The position numbers and the translations under genes were made by a program. A stretch of 40,128 bases of DNA from CAYUUW01 sp964448005. GTDB taxonomy: Bacteria > Patescibacteriota > Gracilibacteria > UM-FILTER-43-11. The stretch is from NCBI GenBank assembly GCA_964448005.1, contig CAYUUW010000010.1:1-40128 (forward strand), in the 5' to 3' direction. Position 1 is the first letter of the stretch. Each line of letters starts with the position of its first letter. This document shows, piece after piece, positions 1 through 9,943 of this stretch. The notes below the pieces were generated by a model that was not told the DNA's origin, ran no database searches, and saw only the letters and a program-made list of their open reading frames with translations.

Positions 1-1360
<1,360 letters not shown>

Positions 1361-1463
1361 TTGGTTGGGATTATTGAGAGTCTTGTGATTCCAATTGTGA
1401 TTCCAGTAGTGAAGCCGGTTGTGAAAACAATAGTGATAATCACAATTGGCATCACCATCGGTT
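1361..1463. repeat. Degenerate TTGTGATTCC-type low-complexity repeat
   Basis: The short gap between serS and ftsH is almost wholly short degenerate units (ATTGTGATTCC, AGTGAAGCC, TTGTGAAAAC, AATCACAATTGG). A related run lies at 5083-5170. The part next to the ftsH start (1361-1380) is instead the CAATAATCCC motif seen before serS, gyrB and gatB. Confidence 0.6.
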
Positions 1464-2744
1464 TCACAATGGGATGTTTTTCGGCTGGATTTTTGTTATT
1501 CCCGGCAAGTAGGGATGCAGCGCCTTTGGAATTGTAACAGATCCGTCGGCGTTTTGGTGATTTTCCAGCAAGGCCACCAGGGTGCGGGTGGAGGCCATGG
1601 CCGTGCCGTTGAGCGTGTGCAGCAGCTGGGTGCCGTTTTCGTCTTTGTAGCGGATGCCGCCTCGGCGGGCCTGGAAATCGGTGCAGTTGCTGGTGGAGGT
1701 CAGCTCCCGGTAGCAGCCCTGCGTGGGGATCCACACTTCGCAGTCATATTTCTTGGCCGCGGGCGCCCCCAGGTCCCCGCCGCAGATGTTGAGCACCTGG
1801 TAGGGGAGCTCCAGCTCCTGGAAAATCTCCTCCTCCAGGCTCAGCAGCAGCTCGTGCTCCTTCCACGATTCTGAGGGGTGGCAGAAGGAGAACATCTCCA
1901 TTTTGTCGAACTGGTGCACGCGCAGGATGCCCTTGGTGTCCTTTCCGTAGCTGCCCGCCTCGCGCCGGAAGCAGCTGGAGAAGCCGATGTAGCGCTTGGG
2001 AAGCTGCTCGGCTGGAATGGGCTTGGCCATGTGCAGGCCGGCCAGAGGCACTTCGGAAGTGCCCACCAGGTACAGGTCGTCTTCGCCGGGGTTCACGTGG
2101 TAGATTTCGCTACGGTCGGCGGGAAAGTAGCCCGTGGCGAACATCATGTTCTCCTTCACCAGCATGGGCACGGTGACGGGGGTAAAGCCGCGCTGGACGT
2201 ATTTGGCGAAGAGCCAATTGACCAGGGCGAATTCCAGCAGCACGGCCTCGTTCTTGAGGTAGTAGAAGCGCGCTCCGCTCGTCTCCGCGCCGGTCTCCAG
2301 ATCGATCAGGTCGAGGGCCTTTCCCAGTTCGATGTGGTCTTTGGGCTCAAAGTCGAACTGTCGGGGCGTGCCCACGGTGCGCACGACTACGTTTTCCTGG
2401 TCGCTTTTTCCTTCGGGCACGCTTTCGTGCGGGGGATTGGGAATCTGCAGGAGCAGCCCTTTCAGCTCCGCCGCCAACTGCTCCATTTCCTCCTCGGCTT
2501 GCTTCTGCCGTTCGCCCAGTTCCTTCATTTCGGCGATCTTGGCCTGCTTTTGGTCGTTGGGCAGGGTCGGGATTTCCTTGGAAACAGCGTTCTTCTGAGC
2601 CCGCATGTCCTCCGTTTTTTGGAGCGCGCGGCGGTGCTTTTCATCCAATTCCAATAGTTTGGGAATATCCACGGTCACTTGCTTTTTCTGGAAGCCGCTT
2701 TGGTAAAGGGGAATGTTTTCGCGCAGGTGCTTGAGGTCGATCAT
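1464..2744 (-). CDS. serS: Seryl-tRNA synthetase
   Basis: 426 residues, the normal length for bacterial SerRS, which charges tRNA-Ser in the cytoplasm. Seen: N-terminal coiled-coil tRNA-binding arm (about residues 25-105, rich in K/E/Q); class II motif 2 around FRREAGSYGKDTKG; motif 3 around GTAMASTRTLVALLENHQ; C-terminal HPYLPG segment. The start was placed at ATG 2744 (MIDLKHLRENIPLY) because this matches the family N-terminus. The frame stays open to 2975, but that stretch translates REP and AATAATCCC repeat DNA and should be non-coding leader. A possible -10 TATACT lies at 2900-2905 (minus strand), giving a leader of about 150 nt. Confidence 0.96.
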   Translation of the reverse strand: MIDLKHLRENIPLYQSGFQKKQVTVDIPKLLELDEKHRRALQKTEDMRAQKNAVSKEIPTLPNDQKQAKIAEMKELGERQKQAEEEMEQLAAELKGLLLQIPNPPHESVPEGKSDQENVVVRTVGTPRQFDFEPKDHIELGKALDLIDLETGAETSGARFYYLKNEAVLLEFALVNWLFAKYVQRGFTPVTVPMLVKENMMFATGYFPADRSEIYHVNPGEDDLYLVGTSEVPLAGLHMAKPIPAEQLPKRYIGFSSCFRREAGSYGKDTKGILRVHQFDKMEMFSFCHPSESWKEHELLLSLEEEIFQELELPYQVLNICGGDLGAPAAKKYDCEVWIPTQGCYRELTSTSNCTDFQARRGGIRYKDENGTQLLHTLNGTAMASTRTLVALLENHQNADGSVTIPKALHPYLPGITKIQPKNIPL

Positions 2745-2812
2745 TGGGGTGGGATTATGGGGAGGGTCGGGATGATTGGGATGATTGGGATTATGGGGAT
2801 TATGGAGAGTTT
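2745..2812 (-). repeat. CATAATCCC/CAATCATCCC array in the serS leader
   Basis: On the minus strand, units such as CATAATCCC, CAATCATCCC and GACCCTCCC are strung together and end directly at the serS start codon. The same motif abuts the starts of ftsH (1361-1380) and gatB (31515-31556) and lies upstream of gyrB (18128-18165). Confidence 0.6.
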
Positions 2813-2821
2813 CGCACCGCC

Positions 2822-2874
2822 TGTCATCCCGAGCCCCAAGGGGGCCACTCAGTGGCGCAGCCGAAGGATCTGCT
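2822..2874. repeat. REP-type repeat (GTCATCCCGAG...CGAAGGATCT)
   Basis: This dispersed palindromic repeat begins GTCATCCCGAG and ends CGAAGGATCT, with inner inverted repeats (GCCCC/GGGGC, GCCACT/AGTGGC). Relatives lie at 14967-14992 and 18052-18090. Confidence 0.6.
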
Positions 2875-2987
2875 TCCTCTCCTTGATTTTTGTGAGGAAA
2901 GTATACATTTTTTATGAATACATGCATATATCTTATAGATGCATAAATACAGGCCTGTCCCCATAAAGATGCCAATCTCTAAGGGTA

Positions 2988-3008
2988 ATGCAATGTGCTA
3001 CATTGCAT
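2988..3008. promoter_or_regulatory. Perfect 9-bp inverted repeat, candidate operator
   Basis: ATGCAATGT-GCT-ACATTGCAT lies between the divergent genes serS and the ORF at 3099, 20 bp upstream of the plus-strand -35 box. Two weaker inverted repeats (2900-2921 and 2928-2945) sit beside it. A binding role is inference. Confidence 0.4.
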
Positions 3009-3028
3009 GAAATAGATTCGACTTTTTC

Positions 3029-3058
3029 TTTACAAAAATTAATTTTTAGGTTTAAAAT
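3029..3058 (+). promoter_or_regulatory. Sigma70-type promoter for the ORF at 3099
   Basis: -35 TTTACA (3029-3034), 18-bp spacer, -10 TAAAAT (3053-3058). The ATG at 3099 is about 35 nt beyond the expected transcription start. Confidence 0.5.
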
Positions 3059-3098
3059 AATAATCCTCCGTTCACGGCTCAATTCTTCATTTTTTTTC

Positions 3099-4196
3099 AT
3101 GGTCAACCCTGCTGAGGCCTACACCCCAGAGGAAAGAAGCCAGGCCCGAGAGACTCTGGACCATTTTCGTTGGCAGCTCCTGGCTTTTTTTGCCGATCGC
3201 CACGGAAAAATGCTGGAAGGCGGAGCGGAGCAGCTGGGGGAGGTGAGGGGCGAGCTGCAGAGGCTCTTCGATCTGTCGCCTTTCGCGGCCTACCTCATCC
3301 CCATGACAGAGGATTTCAACCTTTCTTTTCGCCCGGGGGCTGGCACGGAGGAGGATGAGGCTGGGTCAATCGAAGAGCCATCCTCATTCGATTGTTTCCA
3401 GTCCCCGGTACAGGCGCTGAAGGATCTGCAGCAAGAAGCCTCCTTCCCCCACCTTGATTTGACGGACGACGGAATGCTGAATGCGATGGTTCACAGGGGG
3501 GAGGAGTTTGTTCCTGACGCATTGTCCTTTGCGGACGAAGTTGCCAAATTCAGGGCTTCCATTCTGCTGATGAGAATAAGGGGCGAGTATGATGCCAAGA
3601 AAGTAAAAAGGCTGCTGGCCCATGTTTTGTCGGACTTCTTCAGGCGCTATGGGGTAGGGCCCCCCTTTCAATGGCAAACTCGCCAGCCACCTGCCGGACA
3701 CGCTTTTTTGGAGGGTCTTTTTCAGCGGTTGAGAGAGGAACTTGACTCTCCCTCCTCTGAATTGGGCTCTGTCGACGATTTGGATGATGAGTGCGAAGAA
3801 AAAGCCCTTTTGAATCACTTGGAATCAAATTTTTTGGATCTGGGCGCTTTTTTAAAGCTTTTGATGGGGGATGCTGACCAAATGCTTCAGGAAGAAGAGT
3901 GGTTGCCCGTCCTCACTGCTTGGGCTTTGCGATCATTCCTTCGGGGGCGGAAAGCTGGGCCTCTTTCAGCTTCAGCTCCTGCAGGGCCTTTTCCAGAATT
4001 CCCCTCACTTCCTCGGCTCCATTGGCCTGCATCAGCTGCATCCGCACCTCCTTGGCGCCGTCGAATCCTCGGCAGTACCAGGCCAGATGCTTGCGCATGG
4101 CGAAGAAGGCGTGGGTCATGTGCTTCTCCTCGAAGAGCTGCGAATGCTCCACGGCGGCTGCAAAGCGCTCCTCGATGCTTGGCTCGTGGCCGCTGA
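3099..4196 (+). CDS. Family-less helical protein running into antisense of dus
   Basis: 365 residues from ATG 3099 (an upstream in-frame ATG at 2988 lies inside the operator-like palindrome and before the promoter). I recognise no family. The first 270 residues look like an ordinary soluble helical protein, acidic and rich in L/E/D (for example LDDECEEKALLNHLESNFLDLG). From about residue 272 the frame overlaps the antisense of dus by 284 bp and the composition turns to R/A/P-rich (ASAPPWRRRILGS...), typical of antisense translation. The native C-terminus and stop have probably been lost, leaving run-on. The ORF at 5607 shows the same arrangement against trmD. A real gene up to about 3910 is likely; the tail is doubtful. 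Confidence 0.6.
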   Translation: MVNPAEAYTPEERSQARETLDHFRWQLLAFFADRHGKMLEGGAEQLGEVRGELQRLFDLSPFAAYLIPMTEDFNLSFRPGAGTEEDEAGSIEEPSSFDCFQSPVQALKDLQQEASFPHLDLTDDGMLNAMVHRGEEFVPDALSFADEVAKFRASILLMRIRGEYDAKKVKRLLAHVLSDFFRRYGVGPPFQWQTRQPPAGHAFLEGLFQRLREELDSPSSELGSVDDLDDECEEKALLNHLESNFLDLGAFLKLLMGDADQMLQEEEWLPVLTAWALRSFLRGRKAGPLSASAPAGPFPEFPSLPRLHWPASAASAPPWRRRILGSTRPDACAWRRRRGSCASPRRAANAPRRLQSAPRCLARGR

Positions 4197-5013
4197 AGAG
4201 CCAGGGGTTGCCGAAGGTGGCCCGGCCGATCAGCACGCCGTCCACGCCGTATTTTTCGATCCTCTCGCGCGCATCCGCCAATGAGGTCACATCGCCATTG
4301 CCCAAAAGCGTCACGCCCGCTTGGCGGCAGAGCCGGGCAGCCTTGGCGATCTCGTCCCAATCCGCCTGGCCCAGGTACATCTGCTTCAGGGTGCGTCCAT
4401 GCAGGCTCAGATTGGCGGGATGCTCTTCCAGCAGGGTGCCGATCCACCATTCGGTGACAGGGCTGTCGTAGCCGATGCGGGTTTTGACGGAAATCGGCAA
4501 GTGGTTCCGAGGCCCTTCCTCGGGCCTCATTAGCTTGAGATGGTTGATGACCTTGGGGCGAAGCTCCGCCTCTTCCAGCGTGATTCCGTTGGCCCAGTCC
4601 TGGGCCGCCTTTTGCGTCGCGTGGATGATCTGCCTGGCCCGATCGGGCAGGCGAATGAGCCCGGCGCCGGAGCCCCGGCGCGCCACCTTGTTGGCGGGGC
4701 ATCCCATGTTGATGTCGATTCCGTCGAAGCCCAAATGGCACACCATCAGAGCCACCTGGTAGAAGGATTCTGGCTCCACGCCGTAGATCTGCGCCACGCA
4801 GGGCCGTTCGATCTCGTCGTACTTGAAAGCTTCCAGCATGCTCACGGCGCCGCGCGCCAAGCCTTCCACGTTCGTGAATTCGGTCATCACCACGCTGGGC
4901 TTGCCGTGCTTGCTGCTCATGTAGCGGAAAGCCGCGTCGGTCACGCCGTCCATGGGGGAAAGGCCGATGATGGGGCGAGGGAGGGTTTCCCAGAAGCCTT
5001 TGGGGGGAGTCAC
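3913..5013 (-). CDS. dus: tRNA-dihydrouridine synthase
   Basis: 366 residues. The FMN-dependent enzyme reduces specific uridines in tRNA to dihydrouridine, using NADPH. Seen: N-terminal flavin-binding GLSPMDGVTDAAFR (17-30); INMGCPANKVARRGSGAGL with the catalytic Cys105; ISVKTRIGY; LHGRT; LLGNGDVTS; VLIGRATFGNPWLF of the TIM barrel; then a helical C-terminal domain. The start is GTG at 5013, the first in-frame start giving a complete N-terminus. Its 3' end is overlapped antisense by the ORF from 3099. The upstream 150 bp hold low-complexity repeats and no clear promoter. Confidence 0.93.
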   Translation of the reverse strand: MTPPKGFWETLPRPIIGLSPMDGVTDAAFRYMSSKHGKPSVVMTEFTNVEGLARGAVSMLEAFKYDEIERPCVAQIYGVEPESFYQVALMVCHLGFDGIDINMGCPANKVARRGSGAGLIRLPDRARQIIHATQKAAQDWANGITLEEAELRPKVINHLKLMRPEEGPRNHLPISVKTRIGYDSPVTEWWIGTLLEEHPANLSLHGRTLKQMYLGQADWDEIAKAARLCRQAGVTLLGNGDVTSLADARERIEKYGVDGVLIGRATFGNPWLFSGHEPSIEERFAAAVEHSQLFEEKHMTHAFFAMRKHLAWYCRGFDGAKEVRMQLMQANGAEEVRGILEKALQELKLKEAQLSAPEGMIAKPKQ

Positions 5014-5160
5014 TATTTTTTTAGTTAAAAATTACGAATTAAGAATTAGCAATTTCCAAGCAAAGGTCCATTTTCCAATTGTGGACCGAACTGTAGCTCC
5101 AATTGTAGAAAAAAATGATTAAATCCACAATTGGGCCCACAACCGGAGCCACAATTGGTA
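5014..5160. repeat. Dispersed repeats upstream of dus
   Basis: Two repeat types fill this gap: AATTACGAATTAAGAATTA (about 5030-5050), which has a close relative before the AI-2E gene (27219-27245), and alternating ACAATTGG / ACAACCGG units (5077-5170) that extend into the end of the DUF167 gene. Confidence 0.5.
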
Positions 5161-5496
5161 TCACAACCGGGTTTCCACTTTCACCAGCTTCAGTCGATCC
5201 TTCTGGCCGCTGATAATGGTGACTTCGCTGGCTTTCAGGGATTTTTTGAGGAACTGGATCAGCTCGGCATTGGCCTTTCCGTCGGTCGCGGGGGCAGCCA
5301 GGCGAATCTTCCAGGTCCCGTCCTCCAGCCGCTCCACGATTTCGGTTTTGGGCGACTTGGGCATGGCTTTGACTTGCAGATAGAAAGGCTTCTTCTCCAA
5401 TTTTTTCCTTTCAAATTCTTCCAGGATTTTGGATTCAAATTGTCTATTATTTTTCATTCCGAGGGCACTCGAATAATGTTCTAAAAAATTGTTCAT
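5161..5496 (-). CDS. DUF167 (UPF0235/YggU) family protein
   Basis: 111 residues. The family is a small conserved fold of unknown biochemical role. The domain occupies about residues 37-110: YLQVKAMPKSPKTEI, then APATDGKANAELIQFLKKSL matching the family's APPxxGKANxALIxFLxxxL, then SGQKDRLKLVKV. The start may be the ATG at 5496 or, closer to usual family length, the internal ATG at 5457 (MKNNRQ). The last codons lie in the ACAACCGG repeat tract. Confidence 0.85.
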   Translation of the reverse strand: MNNFLEHYSSALGMKNNRQFESKILEEFERKKLEKKPFYLQVKAMPKSPKTEIVERLEDGTWKIRLAAPATDGKANAELIQFLKKSLKASEVTIISGQKDRLKLVKVETRL

Positions 5497-5552
5497 GAAT
5501 AAAAATTTTGATCAAAAATTCCCTCCCTTCCTAAAGCCCTTCGCAAAAGCAC

Positions 5553-5582
5553 TTTACCTTTTCGGCGTATCCTCTGTATACT
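5553..5582 (+). promoter_or_regulatory. Sigma70-type promoter for the ORF at 5607
   Basis: -35 TTTACC (5553-5558), 18-bp spacer, -10 TATACT (5577-5582). The predicted transcript starts about 18 nt before the ATG. Confidence 0.55.
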
Positions 5583-5606
5583 CGGGCCCTTCATTTCATA
5601 CCATTT

Positions 5607-6938
5607 ATGCCTTCCCCCTCTCTCCTTGGTTTGGTTTCGGATGCTGCTTCCCCCATGGAAACCGCAGCGCCTGAGGTGGAGCCGGCTCCGGATCTGGGCC
5701 GGATTCTTGAGGGCATTCTTGCTGGGGAATTGAATTTGGACGAAGCTTTGGCCAGGCCGCCTGAAGAGCGTTTCCATCTTCTTTCGGCTTTGCTGGAATC
5801 CAGGAAGCGATGGAGGGGTGAGCTTCAGGCCCTGCTGGAATCCTCGGGCGCAGGCTGCTTTCCGGCTTCCTTGGCTTTGAGGGCTTTGGAATGCGGCTAC
5901 CTGAAGGACGTGCTGCCCTACATGGATCGCTTTGAGGGCCTCAGTCCCTTCTTTCTGGATCAGGCGTTGGATAGGGTGGGCGACATCCGCGGTCTTTTCG
6001 CCGCCTTGGTGAAGCGGATGGAGAGCATCAGCAATCGGGTCGGCCTTGCCTTGGTTCGCTCCGGGCAGGCTGTGGCTGTGGCCACTCAGCTGCGTCATTT
6101 CTCCCCTCTCAATTCCGAGCTGGCTCAGGAGCTGAGCGCCTTGGGATTCCTTCGGCAGGTGCTCGGAGCTTCGCAGGCGACGGATGAATTTCGATTGAGG
6201 CTGATTCATCAGGCTATTTTTGGGGCTCCGGACCTTGAGAAAATCATATCGGATTACGACCTGATGAAAGGTCGCCTTAGGCTGGATAAGGATTTGGCTC
6301 GTCTGATTCTGGCTTCCGGAGAGGAATCCGCTTTGGATTTCTTTTTCGAAAACATTGCCGATTTTGACTCTTTGGATACGGAAATCGCCCAAGCCTTGAT
6401 TGGGGCGGGCGAGCTGGAGAGGCTTTTTGAGCATAGAGCTCATTTTGCCCTGAACTACGAGGCTTTGCCGGTGATTCCTATCGCTCAATTGGGCGGTCAT
6501 ATGGCAGCCGAACTGGCGTTCCAGGTTCCGCTTTCCGAGGACTTCCGCTACAGGCTGGCTGTGGCCTGCATCGATGTGGGGCAGGGGCTGGTTTTGGCGG
6601 AGCGAATGGAGGATTTTGGCCTGAGCGATCCGCTGAAGGCCCAGTGTCTGGCTTCTTTAAAAGCCAGGGGCTATGGCGAGGAGCTGCTTGCCCTTTTGAT
6701 GCGCCACACAAACCAAAGCGTGCTTCTTCTGCGCCCCTCGCTTATTTCAGCTGGCTCCTCCTCCATTTCTCGATCTGCGCATGGTGGCCGCCCAGCAGCA
6801 CCTCGGGCACTTTCATGCCTCGGAACTCCGGCGGGCGGGTGTAGTGGGGGTATTCCTTTTTGCGGTCGAGGCTTTTGGAGAAGCTTTCCTCCTGGTGCGA
6901 TTCGTTGTTGCCCAGGGCGCCAGGCACCAGGCGGCTGA
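5607..6938 (+). CDS. Helical-repeat protein running into antisense of trmD
   Basis: 443 residues, no named family recognised. The body contains degenerate helical repeats of about 35-40 residues with a recurring pattern such as SELAQELSALGFLRQVL, TEIAQALIGAGELERLF and ALNYEALPVIPIAQLGG. From memory, long arrays of this 'LDxEIAxxLIxAG' unit occur in Gracilibacteria/Peregrinibacteria hypothetical proteins. After about residue 378 the frame enters the antisense of trmD (197-bp overlap) and becomes S/G/R/P-rich, so the last 65 residues are probably run-on beyond a lost stop. ATG 5607 fits the promoter; ATG 5655 is an alternative. Confidence 0.65.
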   Translation: MPSPSLLGLVSDAASPMETAAPEVEPAPDLGRILEGILAGELNLDEALARPPEERFHLLSALLESRKRWRGELQALLESSGAGCFPASLALRALECGYLKDVLPYMDRFEGLSPFFLDQALDRVGDIRGLFAALVKRMESISNRVGLALVRSGQAVAVATQLRHFSPLNSELAQELSALGFLRQVLGASQATDEFRLRLIHQAIFGAPDLEKIISDYDLMKGRLRLDKDLARLILASGEESALDFFFENIADFDSLDTEIAQALIGAGELERLFEHRAHFALNYEALPVIPIAQLGGHMAAELAFQVPLSEDFRYRLAVACIDVGQGLVLAERMEDFGLSDPLKAQCLASLKARGYGEELLALLMRHTNQSVLLLRPSLISAGSSSISRSAHGGRPAAPRALSCLGTPAGGCSGGIPFCGRGFWRSFPPGAIRCCPGRQAPGG

Positions 6939-7392
6939 GCGCATCCACCACGACCATGGCGGCCAGCTCCCCGCCGGAGAGCACAAAATCGCCGATGGAA
7001 AGCTCCTGGTCCACCAGGGCATCGATCACGCGCTGATCTATGCCTTCGTAGTGCCCGCAAAGCAGGATTATTTGATCAAATTTTTTGTTCAGTTTTTCCA
7101 CGCGGGCCTGGGTGAGCCGCTCGCCTTTCGGCGTCAGGTAGATCACAGGGGCTTTGGGAGCCTGCTTCTTGACCGCCTCGATGCAATCGAATAAGGGCTG
7201 GGGGCTCATCACCATGCCGGCGCCGCCGCCGTAGGGCGTGTCGTCCACTTTCTTGTGCTTGTCGCTGGAATAGTCGCGGATGTTGTGCAGGATGATTTCG
7301 ATCACCCCTTTGCCCTGGGCTTTTTTCAGGATGGATTCGTTCAAGAAGCCGCTGAACATTTCCGGAAAGAGAGTGAGGATGTGGAATTTCAT
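6742..7392 (-). CDS. trmD: tRNA (guanine-N1)-methyltransferase
   Basis: 216 residues. TrmD places m1G37 in tRNAs using S-adenosylmethionine, which prevents frameshifting. Seen: N-terminal MKFHILTLFPEMF; IRDYSSDKHKKVDDTPYGGG and GAGMVMSPQPL; the trefoil-knot cofactor site LLCGHYEGIDQRV and SIGDFVLSGGELAAM; C-terminal YPHYTRPPEFRG and a short VLLGGHHAQIEKWRR. It is shorter than E. coli TrmD (about 255) because the C-terminal helices are trimmed. The start was set at ATG 7392, which gives the family N-terminus; the open frame upstream to 7500 is not supported. The 3' end is overlapped antisense by the ORF at 5607. Confidence 0.94.
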   Translation of the reverse strand: MKFHILTLFPEMFSGFLNESILKKAQGKGVIEIILHNIRDYSSDKHKKVDDTPYGGGAGMVMSPQPLFDCIEAVKKQAPKAPVIYLTPKGERLTQARVEKLNKKFDQIILLCGHYEGIDQRVIDALVDQELSIGDFVLSGGELAAMVVVDALSRLVPGALGNNESHQEESFSKSLDRKKEYPHYTRPPEFRGMKVPEVLLGGHHAQIEKWRRSQLK

Positions 7393-7496
7393 GGGTGAGG
7401 CTAAATCGTCAGCCAGTTTAGCAGGATTGGGCCGCTGGGTCATGGGCTTGGCTGAATTTTGACTTTGCAGTGGCAAGGATAGAAAATTGCAAAAGC

Positions 7497-8024
7497 TCAA
7501 TCTCGAACGACCTTCTTGCCTTGGTGTATTTTTGCTGCATAGTAAATCAGGCTAGCCAAGAGTCCTGCCAGCAATGGCCCTAGGGCTAAGTAGACAAATC
7601 CGTATGCAACGGCTGCCCCTAAAAACCCTCCCCAAAGCTTGGAAAATATCGGATCAGCAATGGCCAGAAGGGGATTGAATGGACTGAGCACTGTTCCCAT
7701 TATGGCCAAAAGCCACCTGAGATTATTCAAGAGCACGGACAAATTCATAATGCCCAAAATCAAGGCCAGGATGAATCCCGCCCTAAAGATGCCTATGCTT
7801 AGCTTCCCCAATTTCTGAACTCCGTAGCTTCCCAGAACAAAAACAGTGATGGGCACGGCAATGGCTTCGAAAAGGGTCACTATATTGGTTGAAAAGTTAA
7901 GTTTGCGCACCAGAAAAACAGGCAGAGGGCTAAAGATGAGAATCAGCTCCAATACCGCAAGGAGCAGGAAGAATAGGGCGACTGGCGGGCTAATTCTCTT
8001 TTCGAATAATTTGAAGGGGCTCAT
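7497..8024 (-). CDS. Small polytopic membrane protein, unknown function
   Basis: 175 residues with about four hydrophobic helices: 15-38 (VALFFLLLAVLELILIFSPLPVFLV), 47-67, 80-105 (FRAGFILALILGIMNLSVLL), and 135-167 (possibly two). The C-terminus is short and basic (KIHQGKKVVRD). I recognise no family. It lies 104 bp upstream of trmD on the same strand and may share its transcript. Base composition is more AT-rich than trmD. Confidence 0.7.
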   Translation of the reverse strand: MSPFKLFEKRISPPVALFFLLLAVLELILIFSPLPVFLVRKLNFSTNIVTLFEAIAVPITVFVLGSYGVQKLGKLSIGIFRAGFILALILGIMNLSVLLNNLRWLLAIMGTVLSPFNPLLAIADPIFSKLWGGFLGAAVAYGFVYLALGPLLAGLLASLIYYAAKIHQGKKVVRD

Positions 8025-8183
8025 TTTTCAGAAGTTAAATTCACCTCATGAGAACGGTCCTTATGCTGGAGCAGCCTTTCAGGCTGGTCCAGAATGATTC
8101 AAATGCTGAACCAATCACCATGATTGCCTCCAGCAAAAGCGGTAACTACTCAATAGTGGACCCATTTACAAAATTGCTCCAGC

Positions 8184-8206
8184 AAAAAACCGCTGGGAGG
8201 CGGTTT
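8184..8206 (-). terminator. Rho-independent terminator of the DEAD-box gene
   Basis: On the minus strand: AACCGC-CTCCCA-GCGGTT followed by a run of T, 32 bp after the helicase stop codon. Confidence 0.8.
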
Positions 8207-8237
8207 GGGCTTGAGGGCTAGTTTTTGGGTTCTTGTC

Positions 8238-9482
<1,245 letters not shown>

Positions 9483-9517
9483 CGTTAAGGATTTTTGTTT
9501 AAAGGCTAACGATTGCT

Positions 9518-9546
9518 ATAATACATATTTTATTGTTCTTTTGCAA
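9518..9546 (-). promoter_or_regulatory. Promoter of the DEAD-box helicase
   Basis: Minus strand: -35 TTGCAA (9541-9546), 17-bp spacer, -10 TATTAT (9518-9523). The ATG is at 9482, giving a leader of about 28 nt. Confidence 0.55.
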
Positions 9547-9670
9547 TTGTTTTATTTTGCGCAGCTCAATTAGCCTTGTTGATCGGATTGCTTGATGGCC
9601 TTCGACTGCTGCTAAGCTGCGCAAATCAGCGCCTCGAAAACTGGCTTTTTCGACGCCCAAAAATATTGTA
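9547..9670. other. Gap with two inverted repeats
   Basis: No gene is seen. A perfect 10-bp inverted repeat (TTGCGCAGCT at 9557-9566, its complement at 9615-9624) and a hairpin with 7-bp arms TCGAAAA/TTTTCGA (about 9633-9652) sit between the divergent promoters. Confidence 0.5.
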
Positions 9671-9698
9671 TTGACATTTTTAATAATTTATATATAAT
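9671..9698 (+). promoter_or_regulatory. Strong promoter of an orphan RNA gene
   Basis: -35 TTGACA (9671-9676) and -10 TATAAT (9693-9698) both match consensus, with a 16-bp spacer. It is the best promoter in the window, and no plus-strand gene follows. Confidence 0.75.
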
Positions 9699-9704
9699 GC
9701 CCAT

Positions 9705-9943
9705 GTTGAATCTGCATGGTGACGGCACTCAGCTGAGGTGTGCGCACTCCTAAAACAAAGCCAAGCTCGTGAAAGGAAATGAGAGGTTGGCGAAAAAAAG
9801 GATTGTCGCCTTGCTGTGGTTAGGCCTCGGATTCAGCCTCGCGGAAAAAACCTCCTGATTTATGGAGGGGCAGGGCATAAGCCTTGCTGACAAAAACCGC
9901 ATTACGGGGGTGGAGGCATTTGCTTCCGCCCCCCCTTTTTTTT
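9705..9943 (+). ncRNA. Orphan structured RNA, about 235 nt, unassigned
   Basis: A transcript from the consensus promoter would end at the strong terminator at 9906-9943 and cover no convincing reading frame (the only early ORF is 16 codons from the ATG at about 9703). It folds locally into many hairpins: CCATG/CATGG at the 5' end; AGGTGTG/CACTCCT; GCCAA/TTGGC enclosing CTCGT/ATGAG; GGCGA/TCGCC; CCTCC/GGAGG (9851-9868); GCAGGGC-ATAA-GCCTTGC (9870-9887). I looked for landmarks of RNase P RNA (GAGGAAAGTCC), tmRNA and SRP RNA (GGAA tetraloop helix) and found none. 6S RNA cannot be excluded. It is convergent with the KsgA-family gene. Confidence 0.6.
9906..9943 (+). terminator. Strong rho-independent terminator
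   Basis: The 12-bp stem GGGGGTGGAGGC / GCTTCCGCCCCC with an ATTT loop is followed by nine or more T. It may also serve the convergent KsgA-family gene, whose stop is at 9943. Confidence 0.85.

Noticed and set aside
1361..1470. Short repeats that might be a CRISPR array
   Set aside because: Units are about 10 bp, degenerate and without spacers of constant length; no cas genes in the window.
2745..2975. A 77-residue N-terminal extension of SerRS
   Set aside because: The added residues come from REP and AATAATCCC repeats; the family N-terminus starts at ATG 2744.
7393..7500. A 36-residue N-terminal extension of TrmD beginning with TTG
   Set aside because: The family begins with the MKxxxLTLFPEMF strand at 7392; the extension has no similarity and needs a TTG start.
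9705..9943. Assignment of the orphan RNA to RNase P, tmRNA or SRP RNA
   Set aside because: GAGGAAAGTCC and other RNase P blocks, a tmRNA acceptor with CCA, and the SRP GGAA-tetraloop helix are all missing. 6S RNA was left open because no sequence signature can decide it by eye.
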